Source: Phycisphaerales bacterium (lineage in GTDB: Bacteria > Planctomycetota > Phycisphaerae > Phycisphaerales > UBA5793). From it: a DNA stretch of 64,000 bases. Numbering within the stretch: position 1 is the first letter of the stretch; every line of letters begins with the position of its first letter. The stretch is from the NCBI GenBank assembly GCA_020852515.1, contig JADZAS010000021.1, positions 1 to 64,000 of the forward strand, written 5' to 3'. Shown here piece by piece: positions 1-6,917 of the stretch. The translations under genes were made by a program, and so were the position numbers. The notes beneath the pieces are model-generated. The model saw only the letters and a list, made by a program, of their open reading frames with translations. It made no database searches and had not been told where the DNA came from.

Positions 1-621
1 GTGCAATCCGCTCATGTCGGCCCGCGCGACGCCGGCCTTGGTGCGCAGCGGGCAGAGGTAGCCCTGCACGATCAGTTCGCGCACGCCGACTTCGTAGCAG
101 ATGTGGTTGAGGATGTTGTCCGGCCCGCAGATCATGCCCGTCTTGAGGCGGAACGGCGTGGCCGTCAAGCCGACGACCCGCACCTCGGGATTGACGGCTT
201 TGGCGTCGGCGATGAAGGTGCGATACATCCCGTCGCCTTCGGCCGGGATCATGTGGGCTTCGTCCACGATGATGAGATTGACGGGGCCGAGATTGCAGGC
301 CCGTTGATAGATGCTCTGAATCCCGGCGATGGTGACGGCGCAATCCAGTTCGCGGCGCTTCAGAGAGGCGGAGTACAAGCCGACGGGCAGATCGGGTGCG
401 ATGCTGCGGAGTTTGTCGAGCGCCTGCTCAAGGAGTTCCTTGACATGCGCCAAGATCAGCACTCGTCCGTTCCACAGGCTCACGGCGTCGCGACAGATCG
501 TCGCCATCACGGGCGTCTTGCCGCCAGCGGTCGGGATCACGATGCAAGGGTTGTCATCGCGGATGCGCAGGTGGTGATACACCGCCTCGACGGCCTCGCG
601 CTGATACGGCCGCAACTCCAT
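1..621 (-). CDS. SF2 DEAH-box helicase, partial (runs off left edge)
   Basis: This is the N-terminal 207 codons of a superfamily II helicase; the rest lies outside the window. Translating the minus strand from the ATG at 621 gives a Walker A motif (TAGGKT, residues 31-36), a DEAH box (120-123) and motif III-like GLTATP (151-156). A strong AGGAGG ribosome site precedes the ATG, which overlaps the TGA of the upstream small gene (TGATG), so the two are translationally coupled. Its neighbours (DUF669, AAA_24 ATPase) suggest a phage or mobile-element replication/recombination helicase. No HD nuclease domain is visible, and the motif context is not that of Cas3. Confidence 0.85.
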   Translation of the reverse strand, partial: MELRPYQREAVEAVYHHLRIRDDNPCIVIPTAGGKTPVMATICRDAVSLWNGRVLILAHVKELLEQALDKLRSIAPDLPVGLYSASLKRRELDCAVTIAGIQSIYQRACNLGPVNLIIVDEAHMIPAEGDGMYRTFIADAKAVNPEVRVVGLTATPFRLKTGMICGPDNILNHICYEVGVRELIVQGYLCPLRTKAGVARADMSGLH

Positions 622-935
622 CACGCCAGCGCCTCCTGCGCGGCGCGGACCGAGGCGGACAGGGCCGGCAGATCTTCGGCAGCAAGACAGATCATGCATT
701 TGGATCGGCGGCGACGGAAGAGGACCACCGGTACGCGTGAACCCGCGGACTTCTGGAGCCGTTTCCATACAGTCCAGAACTGCGGGCACGGCGCCTGGAG
801 TTCCTCGGCATGCACGCCAGGAAGGCATGCATCACGATCATCGAGCGCCAGCGACGCCGCCGCGTCGCGCGAAGTGGTGGACACCTCGCGCAACACGGCA
901 GAGCCGTTCGAACTGGTGGCGGTTGCGGGCGTCAT
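621..935 (-). CDS. Small hypothetical protein, possible tail of a resolvase-like nuclease
   Basis: Encodes a 104-residue protein. The ATG at 935 is chosen because it overlaps the stop of the DUF669 gene (ATGA); a GTG at 947 would add four residues. I do not recognise a firm family. The C-terminal half has a strand-helix pattern, PVVLFRRRRSKCMICL followed by AEDL, which resembles the last strand and helix of phage PD-(D/E)XK or Hjc-type resolvases, but no upstream D...ExK pair is visible. It could be a truncated nuclease or an unrelated small protein. Its place between DUF669 and the helicase suggests a role in the same recombination set. Confidence 0.5.
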   Translation of the reverse strand: MTPATATSSNGSAVLREVSTTSRDAAASLALDDRDACLPGVHAEELQAPCPQFWTVWKRLQKSAGSRVPVVLFRRRRSKCMICLAAEDLPALSASVRAAQEALA

Positions 936-1399
936 TTCCTCGCCCACGGAGGTGTGCTGCCGGGTCCGTTCACGACTGGGGCGCCAGCGGCGCCCGGACC
1001 GGAGTCGCGCTTCGAGTAGGACTTGACCACGTTTGTCAGTTCGCCCGTGTCATCGCGCTTCTTCAAACCGACGGTGACCATCAGCGGGAGGTTGTGCAGT
1101 TCCGCCGAGTCCTTGGGCGCCATGACGCCGACCGCGTGGCAGACGGCCGAGAGCGTGCCCTTGGCGATCTCGACGGTCTGCTGGTTGGAATGCTTGATGA
1201 CGAGGCGGTCCCAGACCTTGCGCCCCTTGTGGGGACCGTCGAGAATGTCCAGTTCAAACTGGAGGTATTCGCCCTTCCCATTGCGGGTAGGCTTCATCTC
1301 CGAGGCTGTGATGATCGCCAGGTACTTCCCGGCGGGAATGGGATCAAAACCGGGGTTTGGATCAACTTCGTTCGCGTCGAATCCGTTGAGATTGGCCAT
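932..1399 (-). CDS. DUF669 family protein (phage recombination-associated)
   Basis: Encodes 155 residues. The N-terminus (FDPIPAGKYLAIITASEMKP) and the body with GEYLQFELDILDGPHKGRKVWDRL are typical of DUF669, a phage protein family usually encoded beside single-strand annealing ATPases and helicases and thought to act with ssDNA. The tail (from about residue 130) is Gly/Pro/Ser-rich, as in SSB-like proteins. It starts 6 bp after the AAA_24 ATPase and overlaps the next gene by ATGA, so it belongs to one operon. The exact biochemical role is not established. Confidence 0.75.
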   Translation of the reverse strand: MANLNGFDANEVDPNPGFDPIPAGKYLAIITASEMKPTRNGKGEYLQFELDILDGPHKGRKVWDRLVIKHSNQQTVEIAKGTLSAVCHAVGVMAPKDSAELHNLPLMVTVGLKKRDDTGELTNVVKSYSKRDSGPGAAGAPVVNGPGSTPPWARK

Positions 1400-1405
1400 G
1401 ATGGG

Positions 1406-2197
1406 TCAGTTTCCTTTCGGTTCAGAAGAAGTGGGTGATTCGGCAGAGATGAGCGGGTTCTCGCCGCGCACAAACGCGGCGTAAATGCGGTAATCGAGCG
1501 GGATCTCGTCGGGGAGATTGAGGCGGTTCTTGGCGACGTGCGCCGGCCGCTCGGTCGTGCGGATGATGCGCTCGCCCGTGCCGATGCCCTGCGTGCGCTT
1601 GCGGTCGAAGCCTTCACTCGTCGTCTTCGTGAGCACGCGGTAGGTCGCGAAGAAGACCTCGTCGCACCACTCCTGGATCAGCGCCGACGCCTGCTTCTGG
1701 AGGCGCGGCACATAGCGGTCGTAGGAATCGGTTTCGGGATTGTTGAACTTCTCGATGGCCGCGTGTGCGATGAGAATCACCGACATGCCGCGGTGCGCTC
1801 GCAGCGCGTCGAGCCCGGCGAGCACTTCGCGCCATTGAGTCAGGGCGAAGACGTAGCCCTTCGCGTAGCCGATGTCTTCGATCGACTCGACGCCGCGCTG
1901 GGCGCAGACCTCGGCGAAGATGAGCCGCTCGAGCCAGTCGAGCGAGTCGATGACGATGGTCAGGTACTCATGCGGCTCGGAGTAGAGGACGGCGAGCGAG
2001 TTGAGCACTGCTCTGTACTCTTTCGCGAGTGGAAATCGATCGACGCCGAGGTCGTTGACACCCTCTTCAGTCTGAATGAAGATCGGTTTCTCAGCCATAG
2101 CCGCGAAGGTGCTCTTGCCCACGCCGTGGACCCCGAACAGGCCCGTGCGTCGTGGCAGGACGGCCCGACCCTTCTGGATGCTCTGGATTGATGTCAT
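1406..2197 (-). CDS. Phage nucleotide-binding ATPase, AAA_24 / Sak4-like
   Basis: Encodes 263 residues. A Walker A motif GVHGVGKST lies at residues 22-30 and a Walker B-like strand IVIDSLDWLE near 81-90; a later SVILIAHAAIEKF strand is typical of RecA-core ATPases of the AAA_24/Sak4 group. These phage proteins are believed to act in single-strand annealing or recombination. It is directly followed by DUF669 and then a helicase, an arrangement common in phage and integrative-element recombination modules. The C-terminal ~60 residues contain the NRLNLPDEIPLDY motif seen in this family. Confidence 0.75.
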   Translation of the reverse strand: MTSIQSIQKGRAVLPRRTGLFGVHGVGKSTFAAMAEKPIFIQTEEGVNDLGVDRFPLAKEYRAVLNSLAVLYSEPHEYLTIVIDSLDWLERLIFAEVCAQRGVESIEDIGYAKGYVFALTQWREVLAGLDALRAHRGMSVILIAHAAIEKFNNPETDSYDRYVPRLQKQASALIQEWCDEVFFATYRVLTKTTSEGFDRKRTQGIGTGERIIRTTERPAHVAKNRLNLPDEIPLDYRIYAAFVRGENPLISAESPTSSEPKGN

Positions 2198-2223
2198 GCG
2201 ATAAAGACTCCTTTGGATGGGGT

Positions 2224-2544
2224 TCAGGTGGCGGCGCCGGCAGTGGGGGTGGTCGCGACGCGCGAGTTGATGGGCTGCGAAGTGCGGCGGACCTCGAACG
2301 CGTCCTCGCCGAATTCGCGGGTGATGAACGCGGTGAACACGCGCACGATGGCGTCGCCGGCGGCGGTCCGCCCGTCGATCAGAATGACGCGGTGGGGAGC
2401 GTCGACGTGGTACGCGACTTCCATCCGCACGCGGGCTTCACCGAACAGGCCTTCGCCGGCGAGAATGGACAAGTGGAGCGTGGCCTCGACCTCGGTCAGA
2501 TCGACGCCGGCTCGGAATGAGAATCGAAACACGGTGTCGGACAT
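2224..2544 (-). CDS. Hypothetical protein of the mobile-element operon
   Basis: Encodes 106 residues with a good AGGAGG ribosome site 8 bases before the ATG. The sequence is rich in beta-type segments (FRFSFRAGVDLTEVEATLHL, RVRMEVAYHVD) and has no recognisable motif. It lies 26 bp upstream of the AAA_24 ATPase on the same strand, so it is probably the first gene of the recombination operon. The 17-bp motif at 2604-2620 sits about 60 bp upstream of its start. Function unknown. Confidence 0.6.
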   Translation of the reverse strand: MSDTVFRFSFRAGVDLTEVEATLHLSILAGEGLFGEARVRMEVAYHVDAPHRVILIDGRTAAGDAIVRVFTAFITREFGEDAFEVRRTSQPINSRVATTPTAGAAT

Positions 2545-2603
2545 GGGCGTTGCCTCCTGTTGTGGTCCGCCAAACGGCAGGCTGACTGCGCGCGTGGGGG
2601 GGT

Positions 2604-2620
2604 ATGGGTTACCTATGCCG
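2604..2620 (-). promoter_or_regulatory. 17-bp motif, copy 1 (shared with 18192-18208)
   Basis: On the minus strand it reads CGGCATAGGTAACCCAT. An identical 17-mer occurs at 18192-18208, also upstream of a minus-strand mobile-element operon and at a similar distance from the first start codon. It could be a promoter or operator used by the element, an attachment-site core, or a remnant of an insertion-sequence end; the sequence alone does not decide. Confidence 0.35.
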
Positions 2621-2640
2621 TGTGCTAGCGCGTTGCGCGC

Positions 2641-3240
2641 TCATTGCCCGGAAAGTCGCGGATCTTCGAATTTGCCGCGGATGCGGAGCAGCTCGTTGCC
2701 GACCTGGCGGCGGGAGAACGGGAAACCGAGCCGCTCGCTCCATTCGCGGGCGGCGCTGGCCACGCCGTGCTGAGCGACATGCAGGAGGATTTCCCGCTCT
2801 TCAGCCGTGAGGCGACTGAGGCCTTCGCGGACCCATTCCTGTTGGAGGAGCAGTTCGAGAGGAGTGAGGCCGTGACAGAAGGTGTGGCGTCGGCCATCGC
2901 ACTCGCTCAAAATGGCGCTCAGCGAGATTTCATCGCCGCCGCACTCGATCTTCGTGCGCTCGATCGAAACGGTGGGTCGGCCGTTCCACCGCTTCTGGCG
3001 GTGCCGGTGGCGCAGTTCCATGCCGATCCAGCTCTTCAGCGCGGTGTTGACGAACGCTTCGATGCTGCCCCGATCCGGGTCGTAGAGGTGGGACTTGCGC
3101 CACACGTAGATGTGCATTTCCTGCTCGCATTCGTCGAGGTCCGACTTCGAGAAGTCGGAGCGGCGGCACAGCTGGCGGGCCTTGGATTTGATGAGTTCAG
3201 CGGTGGATGGGTGATTGACGACGTCATGGCGGGTGGCCAT
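2641..3240 (-). CDS. Sigma-70-like RNA polymerase sigma factor of the element
   Basis: Encodes 199 residues. Residues ~30-85 look like sigma region 2: an acidic helix (SDLDECEQEMHIYVW), then DPDRGSIEAFVNTALKSWIG and a basic stretch RHRHRQKR. Residues ~140-190 (LSRLTAEEREILLHVAQHG, then a second helix pair) look like region 4. The length suits ECF-type or phage sigma factors. It lies between the recombination operon and the uncharacterised pair and may direct transcription of element genes. No anti-sigma factor is seen next to it. Confidence 0.65.
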   Translation of the reverse strand: MATRHDVVNHPSTAELIKSKARQLCRRSDFSKSDLDECEQEMHIYVWRKSHLYDPDRGSIEAFVNTALKSWIGMELRHRHRQKRWNGRPTVSIERTKIECGGDEISLSAILSECDGRRHTFCHGLTPLELLLQQEWVREGLSRLTAEEREILLHVAQHGVASAAREWSERLGFPFSRRQVGNELLRIRGKFEDPRLSGQ

Positions 3241-3335
3241 CGGATTGCTCCGAGGCCGATCGCAGTGCTCCCAGTTCAGTCGCCGTCACGCACGAGGAAC
3301 CGCGCCGCGACAACATGCCGCGAGAAAACGCAGGT

Positions 3336-3379
3336 GCGTCCGATGACTGGCTGGTTATGAGCCAACCGGCCTCGGACGC
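3336..3379. terminator. Large imperfect stem-loop
   Basis: Arms GCGTCCGA (3336-3343) and TCGGACGC (3372-3379) are perfectly complementary, and the interior adds GGC/GCC and GGTT/AACC pairs. It lies between the end of the uncharacterised pair and the start of the sigma-factor gene. Both are on the minus strand, so it may end or attenuate that transcript. No strong U tract follows, so a regulatory hairpin is equally possible. Confidence 0.4.
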
Positions 3380-3458
3380 AGCCCGTGCTGTCGCGGCTTT
3401 GGAGGGTTGAGCATCGCGGCGGCGATGCCGCCGCGTGCTCTAAGTGACGTTAATGCCG

Positions 3459-4427
3459 CTATTTGCCGTACTGCGACATTTTCTTTCCCCTGTCGCGAGG
3501 TTGCGACGCGACAGTTCTGCCGACTGAAGGCGTGTCTAGAGTCTCGCGGAGTTCACCCGCCTCTTGAGCCTGTTTGACCTTGCGTGCAACTGTCGCAGGA
3601 TGGATCTTGAAGCCCTCGGCTTTCAGGGCTTCAGCAGTTTGTCGCACCGTTCCATGTGCTTGGTAGGCGGCAACGATCGCTTCGTCGGTGAGCGAAGCGG
3701 ATTTCTCTGCCTTCACATGGCGCCGAACCACGGAGTTCAGTTCGCGATCAGTCAAAGTGAGACCACCGATGGTGTGAGCGAGCCGATTCGCCTCAGCCAC
3801 CGTTTCAACCATCGCGACGAGATCCAACTCGATTCCATTGCTCGACAGGGTCGCCACCCTCGTGAGCGGAATCACAGCCGGAACGAGGCCCGGCCACAGG
3901 CAGCGTTCGGGAATGAGGTGGGGCACCAGCACGATGTCGCGGCCGTGCGTGCCGACGTGGCACACGACCGACGATGCATCATCATCGATGAGACGGGTGG
4001 CGAAGAGCACTTGGCGAGTGCCGTCCTTCCACTTCGTCCGCCCCAGCCGCCAGAGTCGGCCCGGCACCATTGCCTTGGCGCCGTGCAGGCCGATTGACAC
4101 CGCGATGAGACTGGCCAGCGCCTCGACATCGACCTGCCAACCGCAGCACATCTCGGCCGTCACCTCGACGCGCAGCGATTCGGGGCACGGGATGAAGTAG
4201 CGCCGCCTGCCATCTGACTCCTCGAACACGGTCACGGTTTCCGTGTGCGCGTCGAGGCAATTGGGGCACGGCGCCATGAGCCCGCCCGAGGACGGCCGGA
4301 GCAGTCGGAGCCGCCGGAACTGATCCAGAGTACCCGGAGGCCAGGTGCGGATTTCGGCGTAATCGAACACGCGGCCGACATCGTCAGCCGCGACGATCAG
4401 GAGTTGGAGGATTTCATTCAGCGTCAC
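3459..4427 (-). CDS. Uncharacterised zinc-binding/HTH protein, partner of the upstream gene
   Basis: Encodes 322 residues of unrecognised family. A cysteine cluster (PCPNC at ~53-57 and later single/paired Cys including EMCCGW) suggests a structural zinc site. The C-terminal ~80 residues carry a helix-turn-helix-like segment (SLTDEAIVAAYQAHGTVRQT, then IHPATVARKVKQAQ) resembling DNA-binding domains that iterate over a target. The start overlaps the stop of the upstream 392-residue gene by 14 bp, so the two are translationally coupled and probably form a pair. A DNA-linked role is inferred; the activity is unknown. Confidence 0.6.
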   Translation of the reverse strand: MTLNEILQLLIVAADDVGRVFDYAEIRTWPPGTLDQFRRLRLLRPSSGGLMAPCPNCLDAHTETVTVFEESDGRRRYFIPCPESLRVEVTAEMCCGWQVDVEALASLIAVSIGLHGAKAMVPGRLWRLGRTKWKDGTRQVLFATRLIDDDASSVVCHVGTHGRDIVLVPHLIPERCLWPGLVPAVIPLTRVATLSSNGIELDLVAMVETVAEANRLAHTIGGLTLTDRELNSVVRRHVKAEKSASLTDEAIVAAYQAHGTVRQTAEALKAEGFKIHPATVARKVKQAQEAGELRETLDTPSVGRTVASQPRDRGKKMSQYGK

Positions 4428-5592
4428 GGGACACCTCCCACAGGCGCAGGCAGCGCACGCCGACGACGCGCTGCTCTTCAGGCTTGTGCGTGATATCAGA
4501 CGAATTGGGGGCGGTGACGTTGAAGGTCATCGTCTTCTGCCGTCCCTTGCCGTCGTGAAGGAACTTGAGCGAGAACGTCGCCTGCGTCACCCGCGTCCCT
4601 TCGGCGGGGATGTTCCTGATGTGACGTTCGATCTTCCGGTAGATGTCGTTCGGCGCCGCCTTGGCGTCCGCCTTGACTTCGATCCAGCCGCCGCTGCCGC
4701 GAGGCGAGAAGCGCAGTCGTGTGATCCGAGCCTCTTCGACGAGATCAGCGGGGTCCGTCGGAAGCGCGAAGTTCGGATTGAGCAGGTGATCGAGGTGGTA
4801 CGTCGGGCGGATGGGCTCGGCCGGATCGACCTCCTCATTGAGAACGGCGCGGCAGAACGCGACCTGGAGCGGTCCCCACACGCGCTGGCCGCCCTGCGCG
4901 AACAGTTCCATCGAACCTTCATCGCGGTTGTAGACCATCACGACTTCGAACGCGAACCGGTCGGACCGGACCGTGGGCTCGTCACTGTCCTCGTCGAACA
5001 CCAGGTGCCGGTCCGGGTAGTCGTCGAGGTACGCGAAGAAGTAGTCGGCGTTGCCCGCTCGCACGTAGTGCTCGACTTTGCACTGTCGGCCGCGAAGTTG
5101 GAGCGGACCGTAGAATGCGGTGAGCGCCGCGGCCAGCGCCTCTCGCACCGCGTCGTCAACCTTGAGTTCGATCTGCGGCAGCCCGTTGCGCTTGATCCAG
5201 TACCGGCCGGTGGAGAGAGCATCGGCCCGGGCGAAGACCGCCGCCCGTTCGAACGCCTCGGGCATGTTGAGGAAGACCCACATGGCCTTGTCGTGCCGGC
5301 TCACCTGCGCGCGGTACTCCTCGACGCGCTCGGGCCGCCAGAGAATCTCCTCGGCGAGAACCGCCAGGCCGCGGTGGTCGGCGAGTTCATTGATGTCGCG
5401 CATGATGAGTTTGATCTCCTGCTGGTTGGCGTGCGGCAGCGCGAGCCACGCCTGGAAAACAGGCTCGATCTTGTGCTCCGTGAGTTCACCCCACGGCACG
5501 TTGATGAGTTCGCCTCGTCGGGTGAAGAACTCGCGGAGCAGGGGGTTGGCGATGTGCTTGAGCACCTTGCGGGGGTCGAATGACTTGGCCAT
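4414..5592 (-). CDS. Uncharacterised 392-residue protein of the element
   Basis: I do not recognise the family. The N-terminus (MAKSFDPRKVLKHIANPLL) is helical; the middle has many aromatic and acidic residues (YFFAYLDDYPDRHLVFDEDS) and GGQRVWGPLQVAFCRAVLNE. No nuclease, ATPase or membrane motif is visible. An AAAGGACC ribosome site precedes the ATG. The perfect palindrome at 5608-5622 lies just upstream and shares its half-site with the XRE promoter, suggesting control by the XRE/ImmA switch. It is translated in step with the next gene (14-bp overlap). A candidate for an undescribed element or defence function, but nothing shows this directly. Confidence 0.6.
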   Translation of the reverse strand: MAKSFDPRKVLKHIANPLLREFFTRRGELINVPWGELTEHKIEPVFQAWLALPHANQQEIKLIMRDINELADHRGLAVLAEEILWRPERVEEYRAQVSRHDKAMWVFLNMPEAFERAAVFARADALSTGRYWIKRNGLPQIELKVDDAVREALAAALTAFYGPLQLRGRQCKVEHYVRAGNADYFFAYLDDYPDRHLVFDEDSDEPTVRSDRFAFEVVMVYNRDEGSMELFAQGGQRVWGPLQVAFCRAVLNEEVDPAEPIRPTYHLDHLLNPNFALPTDPADLVEEARITRLRFSPRGSGGWIEVKADAKAAPNDIYRKIERHIRNIPAEGTRVTQATFSLKFLHDGKGRQKTMTFNVTAPNSSDITHKPEEQRVVGVRCLRLWEVSRDAE

Positions 5593-5607
5593 GACGAGAG
5601 GTCCTTT

Positions 5608-5622
5608 CTGTCCCGTGGACAG
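5608..5622. promoter_or_regulatory. Perfect palindrome CTGTCCCGTGGACAG, candidate operator
   Basis: Two 6-bp arms (CTGTCC/GGACAG) flank a 3-bp centre, 16 bp upstream of the start of the 392-residue gene. The same TGTCC/GGACA half-sites, spaced differently, bracket the XRE promoter at 6779-6810. The shared half-site makes it a plausible repressor operator. Confidence 0.4.
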
Positions 5623-5658
5623 TAAACGAAACGGGCAAATAGAAAAGGGCGCGTGCCC

Positions 5659-6366
5659 TCATCCGAAGAGCCCGGGTTGGTACTCCTTAACAAGCAGTTC
5701 CAGTGCTTCGAGTCGGATTCGCATCGCCTGCGCCGATGCGGCGAAATCGTCGGCGAGCGGGCGGCAGAACCGTTCGAATGCGATCTGTTGCTCGAGTTCT
5801 GACGAGGTGGAAGCGTTCAGACCCAGGTCCGCCAGCGAAACCGGGTCGTCGTTTCCTCTCCATTGACGCCACGCGATTCGCAGCAGGTCACGCGGCATGA
5901 GCAGGCAGCCGGCGAAGTGGTTGGCCTGCCACTCCTCCGGCGCCGTGTCGCCGTCGCGGCAAACAAACGCCGGTTCGCCGTTCGCGTTGAAAAACATCGC
6001 CTGGGCCGGATCGCGGCGGAGGTGCTCGCGATGCAACCGCCAGTGGCCCACTTCGTGCGCGATCGTGAAGTTGTAGCGACCGAGCATTTCAGGATGCAGG
6101 ACGGGATCGAGCGACGAATCCACGCGAATCGCTCCATCGCCGAACCAGATGGCGCCGAGCACGTCGTGGCCGCCGAATCGCTTGCGCAGATCTTCGACCT
6201 GAAACGGCAGTCGGAGGTGGCACTCCACGAGATCTTCGAGCGGGATCGGGACAGATACCTTGTGCCCCTTCTCGCTCCATTCGCGGAGCAGAAGTTCGGC
6301 CTCGCTCTCGATCTGACGTTCGTGCAGGTACGGGACTCTGAACTGGTTCGTGGAGACTCGACTCAC
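5659..6366 (-). CDS. ImmA/IrrE-family zinc metallopeptidase
   Basis: Encodes 235 residues from the GTG at 6366, chosen because it overlaps the stop of the XRE gene (GTGA); longer readings run through the XRE gene. The zinc motif HEVGH is at residues 104-108, and EEWQANHFAGCLLMP (from ~144) supplies the expected downstream glutamate ligand. In mobile elements such proteases cleave a cognate XRE/CI-type repressor after DNA damage or other signals (ImmA/ImmR of ICEBs1 is the model). Here the coupled upstream gene is exactly such a repressor, so it probably serves as the induction switch of this island. Confidence 0.85.
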   Translation of the reverse strand: MSRVSTNQFRVPYLHERQIESEAELLLREWSEKGHKVSVPIPLEDLVECHLRLPFQVEDLRKRFGGHDVLGAIWFGDGAIRVDSSLDPVLHPEMLGRYNFTIAHEVGHWRLHREHLRRDPAQAMFFNANGEPAFVCRDGDTAPEEWQANHFAGCLLMPRDLLRIAWRQWRGNDDPVSLADLGLNASTSSELEQQIAFERFCRPLADDFAASAQAMRIRLEALELLVKEYQPGLFG

Positions 6367-6731
6367 GGTGCATCGTCCTCCTGGCTCTGGCGCTTCGCGT
6401 CCTCGATGAGGCGCTTGAGTTTCTCGGCCGACAAACCCCTCGCGGCCCGGAGCAGGGCCGGCATCAGGTCGGGTCGATCGAGAATGATCTCCTTTGACTC
6501 TTCGGACACTCGCCCGGCGAGCGCGATCCACTGTTCGGGGTCGGCACCGAGCAGTTCAGCCATCTTCTTCACCCGATCCGCCGCTGGTGGATAGTCGGCA
6601 TTCCCCGTCTCCACGAGCGAGAGGTAGGTTGGGCTGACGCCGATCATCTCCGCGAACCGGCGCAGGGAGTATCCCTTCTCGAGCCGCTTCTCGCGTAGCA
6701 TGGTGCCGAAGTGGGATGGGGAAGAGGTCAT
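6363..6731 (-). CDS. XRE-family transcriptional repressor
   Basis: Encodes 122 residues. The helix-turn-helix spans ~residues 8-60 (LREKRLEKGYSLRRFAEMIG, VSPTYLSLVETG), and a C-terminal helical tail follows. It overlaps the ImmA/IrrE gene by GTGA, making a repressor-protease pair. A good sigma-70 promoter lies just upstream, bracketed by inverted half-sites, which suggests autoregulation. It is divergent from the CRISPR-Cas operon, with 186 bp between the two start codons, so it could also affect cas expression. Confidence 0.85.
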   Translation of the reverse strand: MTSSPSHFGTMLREKRLEKGYSLRRFAEMIGVSPTYLSLVETGNADYPPAADRVKKMAELLGADPEQWIALAGRVSEESKEIILDRPDLMPALLRAARGLSAEKLKRLIEDAKRQSQEDDAP

Positions 6732-6769
6732 CCGGGTGAGGTGCTTGACCTGGGCGGGGCGATGCGTTT

Positions 6770-6799
6770 AGTATATCCTGGACATAACCGGCGGGTCAA
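6770..6799 (-). promoter_or_regulatory. Sigma-70-type promoter of the XRE-ImmA operon
   Basis: On the minus strand a -35 box TTGACC (6794-6799) and a -10 box TATACT (6770-6775) are separated by 18 bp; the start codon follows about 39 bp further on. Half-sites TGGACA (6779-6784) and TGTCCA (6805-6810) form a spaced inverted repeat across the promoter, a plausible repressor site. Confidence 0.6.
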
Positions 6800-6917
6800 T
6801 TGGCTGTCCAACGTCCGCCAGAGAAGCCTCGCGGCTGAGCAGTCATGAAGGTTGCGCCTGGTCGCGATGAATCGGCGTGACTGAACGAATTGCCTAAGAG
6901 CGTAGGAGCGGCCTTCG

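Noticed and set aside
1-621. The left-edge helicase as a relocated Cas3
   Set aside because: It has SF2 motifs but no HD nuclease domain in the visible part, and its neighbours are phage recombination genes.
1-1026. A 341-residue plus-strand protein at the left edge
   Set aside because: It is antisense to the helicase, the small resolvase-like gene and the 3' end of DUF669.
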